Assembly: GCF_030345695.1 (NCBI RefSeq)
Contig: NZ_JAUASV010000016.1
Location: forward strand, 1-64,000
From: Galbitalea sp. SE-J8
GTDB taxonomy: Bacteria > Actinomycetota > Actinomycetes > Actinomycetales > Microbacteriaceae
DNA length: 64,000 nucleotides
Direction: 5' to 3'
In this document: in pieces, positions 43,659 to 52,094 of the stretch
Position numbering within the stretch: the first letter of the stretch is position 1
Layout: each line of letters begins with the position of its first letter
Program-made: the position numbers and the translations under genes
The notes under the pieces: model-generated
What the model was told of the DNA's origin: nothing
The model's database searches: none
The model's input: only the letters and a program-made list of their open reading frames with translations

Positions 43659-44882
43659 TCACCGGGACAGCGCCGCGAGCCGCGCCGCCGCCTCGTCGAG
43701 CGTGCCGAGGCGCTTGCAGAATGCGAACCGGATGAGGGATCGGTAGCCCGCGCGGTTCGGCTCCGACACGAGCGCGGTCACGGGCACGCCGACGACCCCG
43801 GCGCGGTGCGGAAGCTCGCGCGCGAAGGCGTGAGCGTCCTCGGCGCCGAGCGGGGCGGCATCCGCGATCACGAAGTACCCGGCGGCGGGCGCCGCGACCT
43901 CGAAGCCCGCCGCGCGCAGCCCGGCCGTGAGCACGTCGCGCTTGTGGGCGAGGGCCGCGGCGATCCCGGCGAAGAACGCGTCGGGCAGGTCGAGTCCCGC
44001 GGCGATCGCCGGCTGGAACGGCGCGGCGTTCACGAAGGTCAGGAACTGCTTGACGGCGAGGATCGCGTCGACGAGGGGCGCGGGCGCGGTGATCCAGCCC
44101 ACCTTCCAGCCCGTCGTGCTGAAGGTCTTGCCGCCGCTCGAGATGCTCACGGTGCGCTCGAACGCGCCGGGCAGCGTCGCGACCGGCACGTGACGCGAGC
44201 CCGGGAAGACCAGGTGCTCGTAGACCTCGTCGGTCAGGATGATCGCGTCGTGGCGGGTCGCGAGCTCGACGATCTCGGTGAGCGCCTCGACACCGAGCAC
44301 GGTGCCCGTCGGGTTGTGCGGGGAGTTCACGATGATCACGCGCGTGCGGTCGCTCACCGCGGCGCGCAGCGCGTCGAGGTCGAGGGCGAAGTCCGGCCAG
44401 CGCACCGGCACGGTGACGAGCCGGGCGCCCGCGAGGTCGGTGATCGCGCCGTACTCGTCGTAGAACGGCTCCGCGACGACCACCTCGTCCCCCGGCTCGA
44501 GCAGCGCGAGCAGGGTCGCCGAGATCGCCTCCGTCGCGCCGGCCGTGACGAGCACCTCGCGCTCCGGATCGACGCGGATGCCGTAGAACCGCTCCTGGTG
44601 CCGCGCGATCGCCTCGCGCAGCACGGGCGCGCCCCTCCCGGGCGGGTACTGGTTGATCCCGGCGTCGATGGCGTTCTTGGCGGCCGCCAGCACCTCGGCG
44701 GGACCGTCCTCGTCGGGGAAGCCCTGCCCGAGGTTGACCGCGCCGGTCTCCGCGGCGAGCGCGCTCATCTCGGCGAACACGGTGGGTGCGGGGCGGCCGT
44801 CGACGAGCAGCATCGCGCCTCGGGCGGCGCGGATCCACGCGCCGCCGACGGCGTTCTGCTGCTCGGGCTCTGCGATGCTCAT
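43659..44882 (-). CDS. Pyridoxal-phosphate aminotransferase, class I/II
   Basis: A 407-residue fold type I aminotransferase. NLGQGFPDEDGP at the start, ATEAISATLLALLEPGDEVVV, NSPHNPTG (phosphate and cofactor contacts), DEVYEHLVF (cofactor Asp) and SISSGGKTFSTTGWKVGW, where the Lys after GG binds pyridoxal phosphate. The sequence resembles the N-succinyldiaminopimelate aminotransferase (DapC) and kynurenine/methionine aminotransferase branch, without allowing a choice. The ATG at 44882 lies seven bases from a TAGCGT box (leaderless). Confidence 0.88.
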   Translation of the reverse strand: MSIAEPEQQNAVGGAWIRAARGAMLLVDGRPAPTVFAEMSALAAETGAVNLGQGFPDEDGPAEVLAAAKNAIDAGINQYPPGRGAPVLREAIARHQERFYGIRVDPEREVLVTAGATEAISATLLALLEPGDEVVVAEPFYDEYGAITDLAGARLVTVPVRWPDFALDLDALRAAVSDRTRVIIVNSPHNPTGTVLGVEALTEIVELATRHDAIILTDEVYEHLVFPGSRHVPVATLPGAFERTVSISSGGKTFSTTGWKVGWITAPAPLVDAILAVKQFLTFVNAAPFQPAIAAGLDLPDAFFAGIAAALAHKRDVLTAGLRAAGFEVAAPAAGYFVIADAAPLGAEDAHAFARELPHRAGVVGVPVTALVSEPNRAGYRSLIRFAFCKRLGTLDEAAARLAALSR

Positions 44883-44889
44883 CGCGTCC

Positions 44890-44895
44890 ACGCTA
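44890..44895 (-). promoter_or_regulatory. -10 box of the aminotransferase gene (leaderless)
   Basis: On the minus strand TAGCGT ends seven bases before the ATG at 44882. The divergent intergenic stretch to the HtrA gene (44896-44988) also contains an AT-rich patch, CATAAACAACGTTCAGG, that may belong to the HtrA promoter. Confidence 0.5.
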
Positions 44896-44988
44896 GACCG
44901 CGCAGGTCGCCAGCGCGTGTGCAGCGGCGTCATAAACAACGTTCAGGTTGGGGCACCATGCTGATGACCGCTGGAAGGAGCACCACCC

Positions 44989-46503
44989 ATGCCCGAGACC
45001 CCGGATACCCCGTCCGGCGAGACGCCGTCCGAGACGCCCGCACCCGAGGCCACCGCAGCCGCCCCGGCCGTGTCCGGACCGCCGCCCGTGCCGACGACGC
45101 CGCCGCAGTCCTGGTCGGCTCCGACCACTCCGGTCGCGTCCACCGCGCCCGCACCCGCGGGCCACGCCGCGCCGTACGGCGCCGTGCCCGGCGCGAGCTT
45201 CCAGGTTCCGCCCGCCCAGCACCTGCCGCCGCACCTGCAGGTGCCGCCCACGATCCCCGCTCCCGGCGCGCACGGTGCCGCCGCATCCGTGCCGCGTCGT
45301 CGTCGTCCGCTCGTCGGAGCGGTCGCCGCGCTCGCCGTCGGCGCCATCATCGGCGGTGCCGCCGGTGCCGGAGTCACGCTGCTCGTCACGCCCAGGAACA
45401 CGTCGAGCACGACCGCCGCGGCCAGCCCGACGACGATCACCGTCAACGATCCGGGCGACGCGACCGTCGTGACCGCGGTCGCCGCGAAGGCGTCGCCCTC
45501 CGTCGTGACCATCTCCGTGAGCGCGACGAGCGAGGCCGGCACCGGATCGGGCGTCATCCTCAGCCAGGACGGCTACATCCTCACCAACACCCACGTCGTG
45601 ACGCTCGACGGCGCGACCGCGGGCGCGGCCATCAAGGTCACCCTCAACGACGGTCGCATCTTCACCGGCAAGCTCATCGGCACGGACCCGATCTCCGACC
45701 TCGCCGTCGTCAAGATCGACACCACGGGACTCGCCCCCGCGACCTTCGGCGACTCGTCGAAGCTCAACGTGGGCGACCGCGCCATCGCGATCGGCGCGCC
45801 GCTCGGCCTCTCCGGCACGGTCACCGACGGCATCGTGAGCGCGCTCAACCGCAGCATCACCGTCGCCTCGTCGGCGGCGCCCGACACCTCGAGCGGCCAG
45901 GACGACCAGGACCAGAACGGCGACGGCGGCCCGTTCGACCTGTGGGGCTTCCAGTTCCCCGACCAGAACGGGCAGACGCAGGCGCCGACCTCGTCGAGCT
46001 CGTCGATCTCGCTCGCAGTCATCCAGACGGATGCCGCGATCAACCCCGGCAACTCCGGCGGTGCTCTGCTCGACTCGAACGGCGACGTGATCGGCATCAA
46101 CGTGGCCATCGCATCCGCGAGCAACTCGAGCTCGACGGGCGGTCAGTCCGGGTCCATCGGCGTCGGCTTCGCGATCCCCGCCTCGCTCGCCCAGCGCGTC
46201 GCGAAGGAGATCATCGCCGACGGCACCGCGAGCCACGGCCTGCTCGGCGCGACCGTCGGCGGCAGCGACTCGGATGTCGCGGGCGCCGTGATCCAGCAGG
46301 TCACCTCCGGCAGCGCGGCCGACAAGGCCGGGCTGAAGTCGGGCGACATCGTCACGTCGTTCAACGGGGTGCCGATCGCCGACTCGACCGACCTGACCGC
46401 CCAGGTGCGAGCGCTCGCCGCCGGCTCCACGGCCCAGCTGGTCTACCAGCGCAACGGCTCGAGCTCGACGGTGACGGTCACGCTCGGCGAGCTCAAGCCG
46501 TGA
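44989..46503 (+). CDS. HtrA/DegP-like serine protease with PDZ domain, membrane anchored
   Basis: A 504-residue quality-control protease acting outside the membrane. A Pro/Thr-rich cytoplasmic region of about 100 residues is followed by a basic stop (RRRRP), one membrane segment (about 108-133), a trypsin-like domain and a C-terminal PDZ domain. The catalytic His is in ILTNTHVV near residue 200, Asp in ISDLAVVKID near 240, and Ser in NPGNSGGALL near 353. The PDZ part has SAADKAGLKSGDIVTSFNG. Two loops are rich in Asp/Gln and Ser. It stands alone, with a terminator after it. Confidence 0.93.
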   Translation: MPETPDTPSGETPSETPAPEATAAAPAVSGPPPVPTTPPQSWSAPTTPVASTAPAPAGHAAPYGAVPGASFQVPPAQHLPPHLQVPPTIPAPGAHGAAASVPRRRRPLVGAVAALAVGAIIGGAAGAGVTLLVTPRNTSSTTAAASPTTITVNDPGDATVVTAVAAKASPSVVTISVSATSEAGTGSGVILSQDGYILTNTHVVTLDGATAGAAIKVTLNDGRIFTGKLIGTDPISDLAVVKIDTTGLAPATFGDSSKLNVGDRAIAIGAPLGLSGTVTDGIVSALNRSITVASSAAPDTSSGQDDQDQNGDGGPFDLWGFQFPDQNGQTQAPTSSSSSISLAVIQTDAAINPGNSGGALLDSNGDVIGINVAIASASNSSSTGGQSGSIGVGFAIPASLAQRVAKEIIADGTASHGLLGATVGGSDSDVAGAVIQQVTSGSAADKAGLKSGDIVTSFNGVPIADSTDLTAQVRALAAGSTAQLVYQRNGSSSTVTVTLGELKP

Positions 46504-46548
46504 CGGCCGGGCGATAGGACACCGCCCCATCGAGGGGGCGGAACCGAC

Positions 46549-46586
46549 ACGGGCGCGGGAGGAATGGATGGGCCTCCCGCGCCCGT
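46549..46586 (+). terminator. Hairpin terminator after the HtrA gene
   Basis: ACGGGCGCGGGAGG (46549-46562) pairs perfectly with CCTCCCGCGCCCGT (46573-46586) around a ten-base loop, followed by TCTCT. It separates the protease gene from the cell-wall polymer locus. Confidence 0.75.
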
Positions 46587-46632
46587 TCTCTGCGGGTAGG
46601 GTCGATTCGTCCCGCGATCGCCCGAGGAGCCC

Positions 46633-47673
46633 ATGGCCGACAACGACGCCCCGCCCGGGGCCGAGCCGGTCGGCGTGTCCTACGTGATGCCGGTGCTCAA
46701 CGAGGTCGAGCACATCGAGGCGGCGATCGAGAGCCTGCTCGCGCAGGACCACCCGGGTGCGTTCGAGGTCATCCTCGCTCTCGGCCCGAGCGTCGACGGA
46801 ACCGACGAGGTCGTCGCAGCGATGGCGCGCGAGGAGCCCCGCATCATCCGGGTCGACAACGACGCGGGGTCGACCCCGGGCGGATTGAACGCCGCCATCC
46901 GCGCCTCGCGCTACCCGTTCGTGATCCGCGTCGATGCCCACTCGGTGCTCCCGCCGCACTACGCGCGGGTCGCCGTCGCCGCGCTCGAGCGCAGTGGTGC
47001 GGCGAACGTCGGCGGCGTCATGAAGGCCGAGGGCATCTCGCCCTTCGAGCGCGCCGTCGCCCACGCCTACCGTGCGCCCGAGGGCCTCGGCGGCACGCCC
47101 CACCACGTCGGGGGGGCGGAGGGGCCGGCGGACACCGCGTACCTCGGAGTGTTCCGGCGCGACGCCCTCGAGGCGGTCGGGCTGTTCGACGAGGACATCA
47201 AGCGCGGCCAGGACTGGGAGCTCAACAAGCGCCTGCGCGAGGCGGGCTTCACGGTCTGGTTCACGCCGGAGCTCGAGGTGGTCTACCGGCCCCGCTCGAG
47301 CCTGCGCACCCTGGTGCGGCAGTTCGTCGCGACCGGCATCTGGCGCGGCGAGCTCGCGCGCCGGTTCTGGGCGGCCAACGGCATCCGTTATTTCATCCCG
47401 CCGCTCGCGGTGCTCGCGACGCTGCTCGGGCTCGTGCTCGGGACCGTCGGGATCGCGACCGGCGTGCCCGCGCTCGCCGCGACGCTCGTAGTTCCCGGGC
47501 TGTACGCGGCGTTCGTCATCGTGGCCGGAGTGCGCGCGACGGCGGCCGAGGGTGCGCGAACGGGCCTCTGGTATCTCGTAGTGTTGCCGTGCATCCACTT
47601 CGGATGGGGCACGGGCTTCCTGCTGGGATTCCTGCAGCTCACGAGGAACATCACGCAGCACACGGGACGGTGA
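46633..47673 (+). CDS. Glycosyltransferase family 2, membrane associated
   Basis: A 346-residue GT-A fold transferase. The start has SYVMPVLNEVEHIEAAIESLLAQ; PFVIRVDAHSVL carries the metal-binding acid (DAH), and GLFDEDIKRGQDWELNKRLREAG contains the acceptor-site ED-like acid. Three hydrophobic segments near the C-terminus (residues 250-330) anchor it. It resembles succinoglycan ExoA-like enzymes. A TAGGGT box (46597-46602) lies about 30 bases upstream with GAGGAG before the ATG. The gene opens a plus-strand run of polymer genes, with the CDP-alcohol transferase starting five bases after the stop. Confidence 0.88.
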   Translation: MADNDAPPGAEPVGVSYVMPVLNEVEHIEAAIESLLAQDHPGAFEVILALGPSVDGTDEVVAAMAREEPRIIRVDNDAGSTPGGLNAAIRASRYPFVIRVDAHSVLPPHYARVAVAALERSGAANVGGVMKAEGISPFERAVAHAYRAPEGLGGTPHHVGGAEGPADTAYLGVFRRDALEAVGLFDEDIKRGQDWELNKRLREAGFTVWFTPELEVVYRPRSSLRTLVRQFVATGIWRGELARRFWAANGIRYFIPPLAVLATLLGLVLGTVGIATGVPALAATLVVPGLYAAFVIVAGVRATAAEGARTGLWYLVVLPCIHFGWGTGFLLGFLQLTRNITQHTGR

Positions 47674-47678
47674 CGCGC

Positions 47679-48503
47679 ATGACGGTCGCCGATCGAGCGG
47701 ACCGACCGGAGCGCCCGGCTCGCCCGACGATCGCGCAGCTGCGCGAGGTCACCCAGCCGCCCGAGGTGCGTCTGCGCGCCAACGCCGAGCACTGGACCGC
47801 GTCGCTCTACCTGCGCGACCTGTCGCCCTACCTGACCTCGGTGTTCCTGCGGCTGGGGATGCGGGCGAACGGCGTCACGGGCGTCATGATCCTCGTCGGC
47901 TGGTCGACGGCGGCCGCGCTGCTCATCCCGGGCATCGCGGGGCCGGTCGTCGCCCTCGTGCTCGGACAGCTGCAGATGCTCGTGGACTGCTGCGACGGCG
48001 AGGTGGCGCGCTGGCGCGACGAGCGCAGCCCGGCGGGGGTGTTCCTCGACAAGGTCGGGCACTACTCGACCGAGGCGCTCATCCCGGTCGCCCTCGGCAT
48101 CCGTGCCGCCGGCTGGCCGTTCGACGCGCCCGAGGACTTCGCCTGGACCACCGCGGGCCTCGCGCTCGCCCTCGTCATCGTGCTCAACAAGGCGCTCAAC
48201 GACATGGTGCACGTCGCGCGCGCGAACGCCGGCCTCGAACGGCTCGCCGACCGCAAGGAGGAGGCCGTGCCCACGTCGAGCCGGCTGGCCCGCGTCCGCG
48301 CGATCGCCCGGTTCGTGCCGTTCCACCGGCTCTACCACTCGGTCGAGCTCACGATCATCGCGTTCCTGGCCGCGCTCGTCGGCATCGTCGCCGGCCAGGT
48401 CGCCGTGGATCGCGTGCTCGTGCTCGTGCTGCTGCCGCTCGCCGTGATCGCGCTCGGCGGGCACTTCGTGGCGATCATGGCATCGAAGCGCGTGCGCGCG
48501 TGA
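47679..48503 (+). CDS. CDP-alcohol phosphatidyltransferase family enzyme
   Basis: A 274-residue membrane enzyme that transfers a phospho-alcohol from a CDP-activated donor. The signature D-x2-DG-x2-AR is present as DCCDGEVARWRDERSPAGVF, then LDKVGHYST, where the fourth Asp of the canonical pattern is His; I recall this variant from teichoic-acid-linked relatives. About five hydrophobic segments follow. The context (GT2 before, GT2 and a TagF-like enzyme after) suggests a polyol- or inositol-phosphate unit in a wall polymer rather than phospholipid synthesis. The next gene overlaps by four bases. Confidence 0.85.
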   Translation: MTVADRADRPERPARPTIAQLREVTQPPEVRLRANAEHWTASLYLRDLSPYLTSVFLRLGMRANGVTGVMILVGWSTAAALLIPGIAGPVVALVLGQLQMLVDCCDGEVARWRDERSPAGVFLDKVGHYSTEALIPVALGIRAAGWPFDAPEDFAWTTAGLALALVIVLNKALNDMVHVARANAGLERLADRKEEAVPTSSRLARVRAIARFVPFHRLYHSVELTIIAFLAALVGIVAGQVAVDRVLVLVLLPLAVIALGGHFVAIMASKRVRA

Positions 48504-49399
48504 GAGCACGTCCCCGGGTCGGGGTCGTCGTGCTCACGCAGGGCACGCGTCCCGACGACCTCGCGCGCGGCCTCGCGTCGGTCGCTGCCCAGCGCGAGGT
48601 CGACACGGATGTCGTGGTCGTCGGCAACGGATGGTCGCCCGCCGGCGTGCCGGCATCCGTGCGCACCCTCGCGCTGCCCGAGAACGTCGGCATTCCCGCC
48701 GGGCGCAACCGCGGGGCCGAGGCGCTCGCGGCCGGCGACCACGGGTGGCTGCTGTTCCTCGACGACGACGCGTCGCTCGCGGGGGAGACGTTCCTCGCCG
48801 ACGCCATCGCGCTCGTCGAGCGCGACCCGCGCATCGGCCTCGTGCAGCCGCGCGTCGTCGACCCGGCGCTCGCGGCCGGCCCCGGCGCGGCGAGCCCGCG
48901 CCGCTGGGTGCCGCGCATCCGCAAGGGGGACCCGGCCGCATCCGGTGCCGTGTTCAGCGTCTGGGAGGGCGCCGTCGTGCTCCCGCGCGCCGTCTTCGAG
49001 CGGGCCGGCGGCTGGGGCGAGCCGTACTGGTACGCGCACGAGGGCATCGAGCTCGCCTGGCGCGTCTGGGCCGCCGGGGGCATCGCCTGGTACGCGGGCG
49101 GGCTCGTCGCGCACCACCCGGCGATCTCGCCGACCCGCCACGCCGAGTACTACCGGCTCAACGCGCGCAACCGGGTGTGGCTCGCGAAGCGCAACCTGCC
49201 GTGGCCGCTCGTGCCGGTCTACGTCGCGAGCTGGACGGGCGTGCAGCTCGTGCGCGGCATCCGCTCGCGCGGAGCGGGGCTGGGACCCTGGTTCGCGGGC
49301 TGGCTCGAGGGCTGGCGCCGGGACCCGGGCGGACGCCGAAGCATCGGATGGGTAACGGTACGGCGGATGACCGCGGCCGGCCGACCGCCCTTGATCTAA
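48500..49399 (+). CDS. Glycosyltransferase family 2
   Basis: A 299-residue GT-A transferase. VGVVVLTQGTRPDDLARGL opens the nucleotide-binding part, LPENVGIPAGRNRG is typical of rhamnosyl- or galactofuranosyl-like GT2 enzymes, LLFLDDDASL has the metal-binding DDD, and AHEGIELAWRVWAAGG holds the acceptor-side Glu. The C-terminal part has YRLNARNRVWLAKRNLPWPL. Its GTG overlaps the stop of the CDP-alcohol transferase gene. It probably adds a sugar to the same wall polymer; donor unknown. Confidence 0.88.
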   Translation: MRARPRVGVVVLTQGTRPDDLARGLASVAAQREVDTDVVVVGNGWSPAGVPASVRTLALPENVGIPAGRNRGAEALAAGDHGWLLFLDDDASLAGETFLADAIALVERDPRIGLVQPRVVDPALAAGPGAASPRRWVPRIRKGDPAASGAVFSVWEGAVVLPRAVFERAGGWGEPYWYAHEGIELAWRVWAAGGIAWYAGGLVAHHPAISPTRHAEYYRLNARNRVWLAKRNLPWPLVPVYVASWTGVQLVRGIRSRGAGLGPWFAGWLEGWRRDPGGRRSIGWVTVRRMTAAGRPPLI

Positions 49400-49427
49400 T
49401 GGAAGAACCGGACCGCAGGAGACAGCA

Positions 49428-50666
49428 GTGCCCATCTTGACCGACATCCGCATGGGTATCGGCGTCATCAGCAACGCGATCGCGTCCTGGCGCGCCCGGC
49501 GCCGGGTGCAGGAGTTCGTCGACGCGCACCCGTGGCCGAGCGCGGACGAGACGGAGATCGTCGTGCACTTCGCGGACGCGCCGGTGAACCTCTACCAGAT
49601 CCGCCAGTGGTACGCGCCGCTCGTCGAGCTGTCCCGAACGCACCCCGTCGTCATCATGGCGCGCTCGCCGCTCGCGATGATGACGCTCGCGCAGGAGAGC
49701 CCGCTGCCGGTCGTGTACGTGCGCAAGATCGTCGACCTGGAGAACTTCGTCGCGAGCCGCGAGCCGAAGGTCGCGCTGTACGTCAACCAGAACGTGCGGA
49801 ACTTCTCCATGCTGCGCTTCGGTCGCCTCTGGCACGTGTTCATCAACCACGGCGAGAGCGACAAGGCCTACATGGTGAGCAACCAGTTCAAGGCGTACGA
49901 CTTCGCACTCATCGCCGGGCAGGCGGCCCGTGAGCGGCTGTCCCGCACGCTGTGGGGCTACGACGTGGCGGCGCGCACGTTCGAGATCGGGCGCCCGCAG
50001 GCCGACCACTTCGCCGGCGAGCTGCCGTACGCGCCGGACGACCGCACCGTCGTGCTGTACGCGCCGACGTGGGAGGGCGACCGGGAGTCGATGCGCTACG
50101 GATCGGTGTCGAGCCACGGCGAGACCCTCGTGAAGGCGCTGCTGCAGACCGGCAGGCACCGCGTGATCTACCGCCCGCACCCGCGGAGCGGCATCGCCGA
50201 CAGCGAGTACGGCGCGGCCAGCAAGCGGATCGTCGCCGCGCTCGCCGCCGCCAACGCCGACGACCCGACGGCCCAGCACGTCTTCGACGATCGCCCGGAG
50301 CTCGGCTGGCAGCTCGCCGCCGCCGACCTCGCGATCACGGACATCTCCGCGCTGGTCTACGACCGGCTGGCGACCGGCAAGCCGCTCATCGTCACGCGGC
50401 CGCTCTCGGATGCCGCGGAGATCGACGAGGGCGGCTACCTGAGCGCGGCCGAGTGGCTGACCGCCGCGGAGGCGACGGATGTCGTGGCGATCGCCGACCG
50501 CGTGCTCACGAGCGACGAGGCCCACGCCGCGCTCGAGCACTGGGTGTCGTGGTACTTCGGCGACACGACCGCCGGCGCCGCGACCGCGCGATTCCGCGCG
50601 GCGATGGACGCGCTCATGGTGCGCTGGGCCGCCGCGGATGCCGCGGACGCGGCCCGGAACGGCTGA
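49428..50666 (+). CDS. CDP-glycerol glycerophosphotransferase-like enzyme (TagB/TagF family)
   Basis: A 412-residue GT-B-like polymerase or primase that adds polyol phosphate units in teichoic acid synthesis, at the inner membrane face. Features: VFINHGESDKAY (the His is a probable catalytic base), VLYAPTWEGDRES, VIYRPHPRSG (second catalytic His) and ADLAITDISALVYD, which binds the nucleotide. These occur in the usual order from about residue 140 to 310. There is no membrane segment; binding is probably peripheral through a basic N-terminus (WRARRR). Whether it adds glycerol, ribitol or another unit is not shown. Confidence 0.88.
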   Translation: MPILTDIRMGIGVISNAIASWRARRRVQEFVDAHPWPSADETEIVVHFADAPVNLYQIRQWYAPLVELSRTHPVVIMARSPLAMMTLAQESPLPVVYVRKIVDLENFVASREPKVALYVNQNVRNFSMLRFGRLWHVFINHGESDKAYMVSNQFKAYDFALIAGQAARERLSRTLWGYDVAARTFEIGRPQADHFAGELPYAPDDRTVVLYAPTWEGDRESMRYGSVSSHGETLVKALLQTGRHRVIYRPHPRSGIADSEYGAASKRIVAALAAANADDPTAQHVFDDRPELGWQLAAADLAITDISALVYDRLATGKPLIVTRPLSDAAEIDEGGYLSAAEWLTAAEATDVVAIADRVLTSDEAHAALEHWVSWYFGDTTAGAATARFRAAMDALMVRWAAADAADAARNG

Positions 50667-50879
50667 CGCACGCCGTCGCGCACGGGCGGGAACGGTCGGT
50701 CGTTAAAATTTCGCTCGACTCGGCGACTCAGGACCGCTACTGTGCGATCGTCCCCTTAACAGGGGAGCCCCGAACGTGGGTAGCGGCGCACCGAGGCCCG
50801 GCGGTGCGGTCGCTTCCTTCCGTTGCCGCCACAGCGCGCACTTCGGACGTGCGCCCGACCCTCAGAGACGAAGGCCCCC

Positions 50880-52094
50880 ATGAGAACACGACGATTGACC
50901 GCGATCGGCGCGGTGGTCGCGATCGCCGCGGCGAGCTTGCTCGCCGCGACTCCCGCATCCGCGAATTCCGCGAGTTTCCCCAATCCGCTCGCGGCCAGCT
51001 CGGGACTGCGGATCACCTCGATCGACGCGAACTACGACGAGACGAGCCTCGTGGTCACGCAGCACGTCGCCGACGTGGCGCCCACCGGCGACTGGTCGAC
51101 GACCCTCGTGATCCTGCCGCAGCCGACCATCGTCGCGACGGGAACACCGCCCGACATCTTCGGCGTCATCTTCTACGTGACCGCCGGTGTGGCCGACCTG
51201 CAGGTCGTGCACGTCGTCGGCTCGACGAGCGTGCCCGTCGATCCCGCGGGCGTGAGCGTGCTGCGCAATGACGTCACGCACACGATCACGACGACGATCC
51301 CGACGGCGACCGTGCCGTACCCCGGCGACATCTACCTCGTGTCGACGCTCCAGGACAGCGTCGCACCGGATCAGGCGCTCGCCGCCCAGAGCTACTCCGG
51401 GACGGAGCTCACCGGACTCGGACCGATCCGTCCGGCACCGGCACCGACCTCGATCGTCGCGACCGCGACGTCGAGCACGCAGAGTGTCGACGGGCCGACG
51501 GCGGCGATCATCGCGATCGTGAACCCGTCCGGTGCGGCCGGCTCGGTGCAGGTGCTCGACGGCGGCTCGGCGATCGCCAGTGCCCCCGTGACGAACGGAA
51601 TCGCCGTCGTGCCCATTCCGTCGACGCTCGCCGTCGGCGACCACACGCTGACGAGCCGGTTCGTGCCGGCGGATGACACCGCGTTCGCGTCGTCGCTGTC
51701 GTCGGCCCTGCCCTTCACCGTGAAGAGCATCGTCGGGCCGGCCGGGCCCGCTGGGCCTCCCGGACCGGCCGGACCGGCCGGACCGGCTGCGTCCCCTGCG
51801 TCGAAGGCGACGACCACCGCGCTCGCGCTGTCGAAGCCGTCGCAGAAGCACGGATCGAAGAAGGTCGCGAAGCTCACGGTGACGGTATCGCCGACGGCGG
51901 CCGGAACGGTGGCCGTGTATGACGGCACCAAGGTGCTGAAGACGCTCACCGTGAAGAAGGGCAAGGCCTCCTACGCGTTCCCGAAGACGCTGAAGAAGGG
52001 TGCGCACAAGATCCGGGCGGTGTTCGTACCGTCGAACTTCGCTGCCTTCGCCGCCTCGGCATCGAAGACGGTGAAGTTCACCGTGAAGAAGTAG
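50880..52094 (+). CDS. Secreted Ig-like protein with a collagen-like linker
   Basis: A 404-residue exported protein. The signal peptide (MRTRRLTAIGAVVAIAAASLLAATPASA) is followed by an all-beta region, one Ig-like domain (about 185-280, VQVLDGGSAIASAPV...GDHTLTSRFVP), a short Gly-Pro-Ala collagen-like stretch near residue 285-303 (GPAGPAGPPGPAGPAGPA), then a second Ig-like domain of the Big_5 type (KLTVTVSPTAAGTVAVYDG...KIRAVFVPS). There is no cell-wall sorting signal or lipobox. It may be a surface spacer or adhesin. It ends inside the opposite-strand EcsC-like gene (17 bases shared). Confidence 0.85.
   Translation: MRTRRLTAIGAVVAIAAASLLAATPASANSASFPNPLAASSGLRITSIDANYDETSLVVTQHVADVAPTGDWSTTLVILPQPTIVATGTPPDIFGVIFYVTAGVADLQVVHVVGSTSVPVDPAGVSVLRNDVTHTITTTIPTATVPYPGDIYLVSTLQDSVAPDQALAAQSYSGTELTGLGPIRPAPAPTSIVATATSSTQSVDGPTAAIIAIVNPSGAAGSVQVLDGGSAIASAPVTNGIAVVPIPSTLAVGDHTLTSRFVPADDTAFASSLSSALPFTVKSIVGPAGPAGPPGPAGPAGPAASPASKATTTALALSKPSQKHGSKKVAKLTVTVSPTAAGTVAVYDGTKVLKTLTVKKGKASYAFPKTLKKGAHKIRAVFVPSNFAAFAASASKTVKFTVKK

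Noticed and set aside
50667-50879. Regulatory RNA upstream of the secreted Ig-like protein
   Set aside because: An AT-rich patch (GTTAAAATTTCG) may be promoter sequence, but no conserved RNA fold can be recognised.
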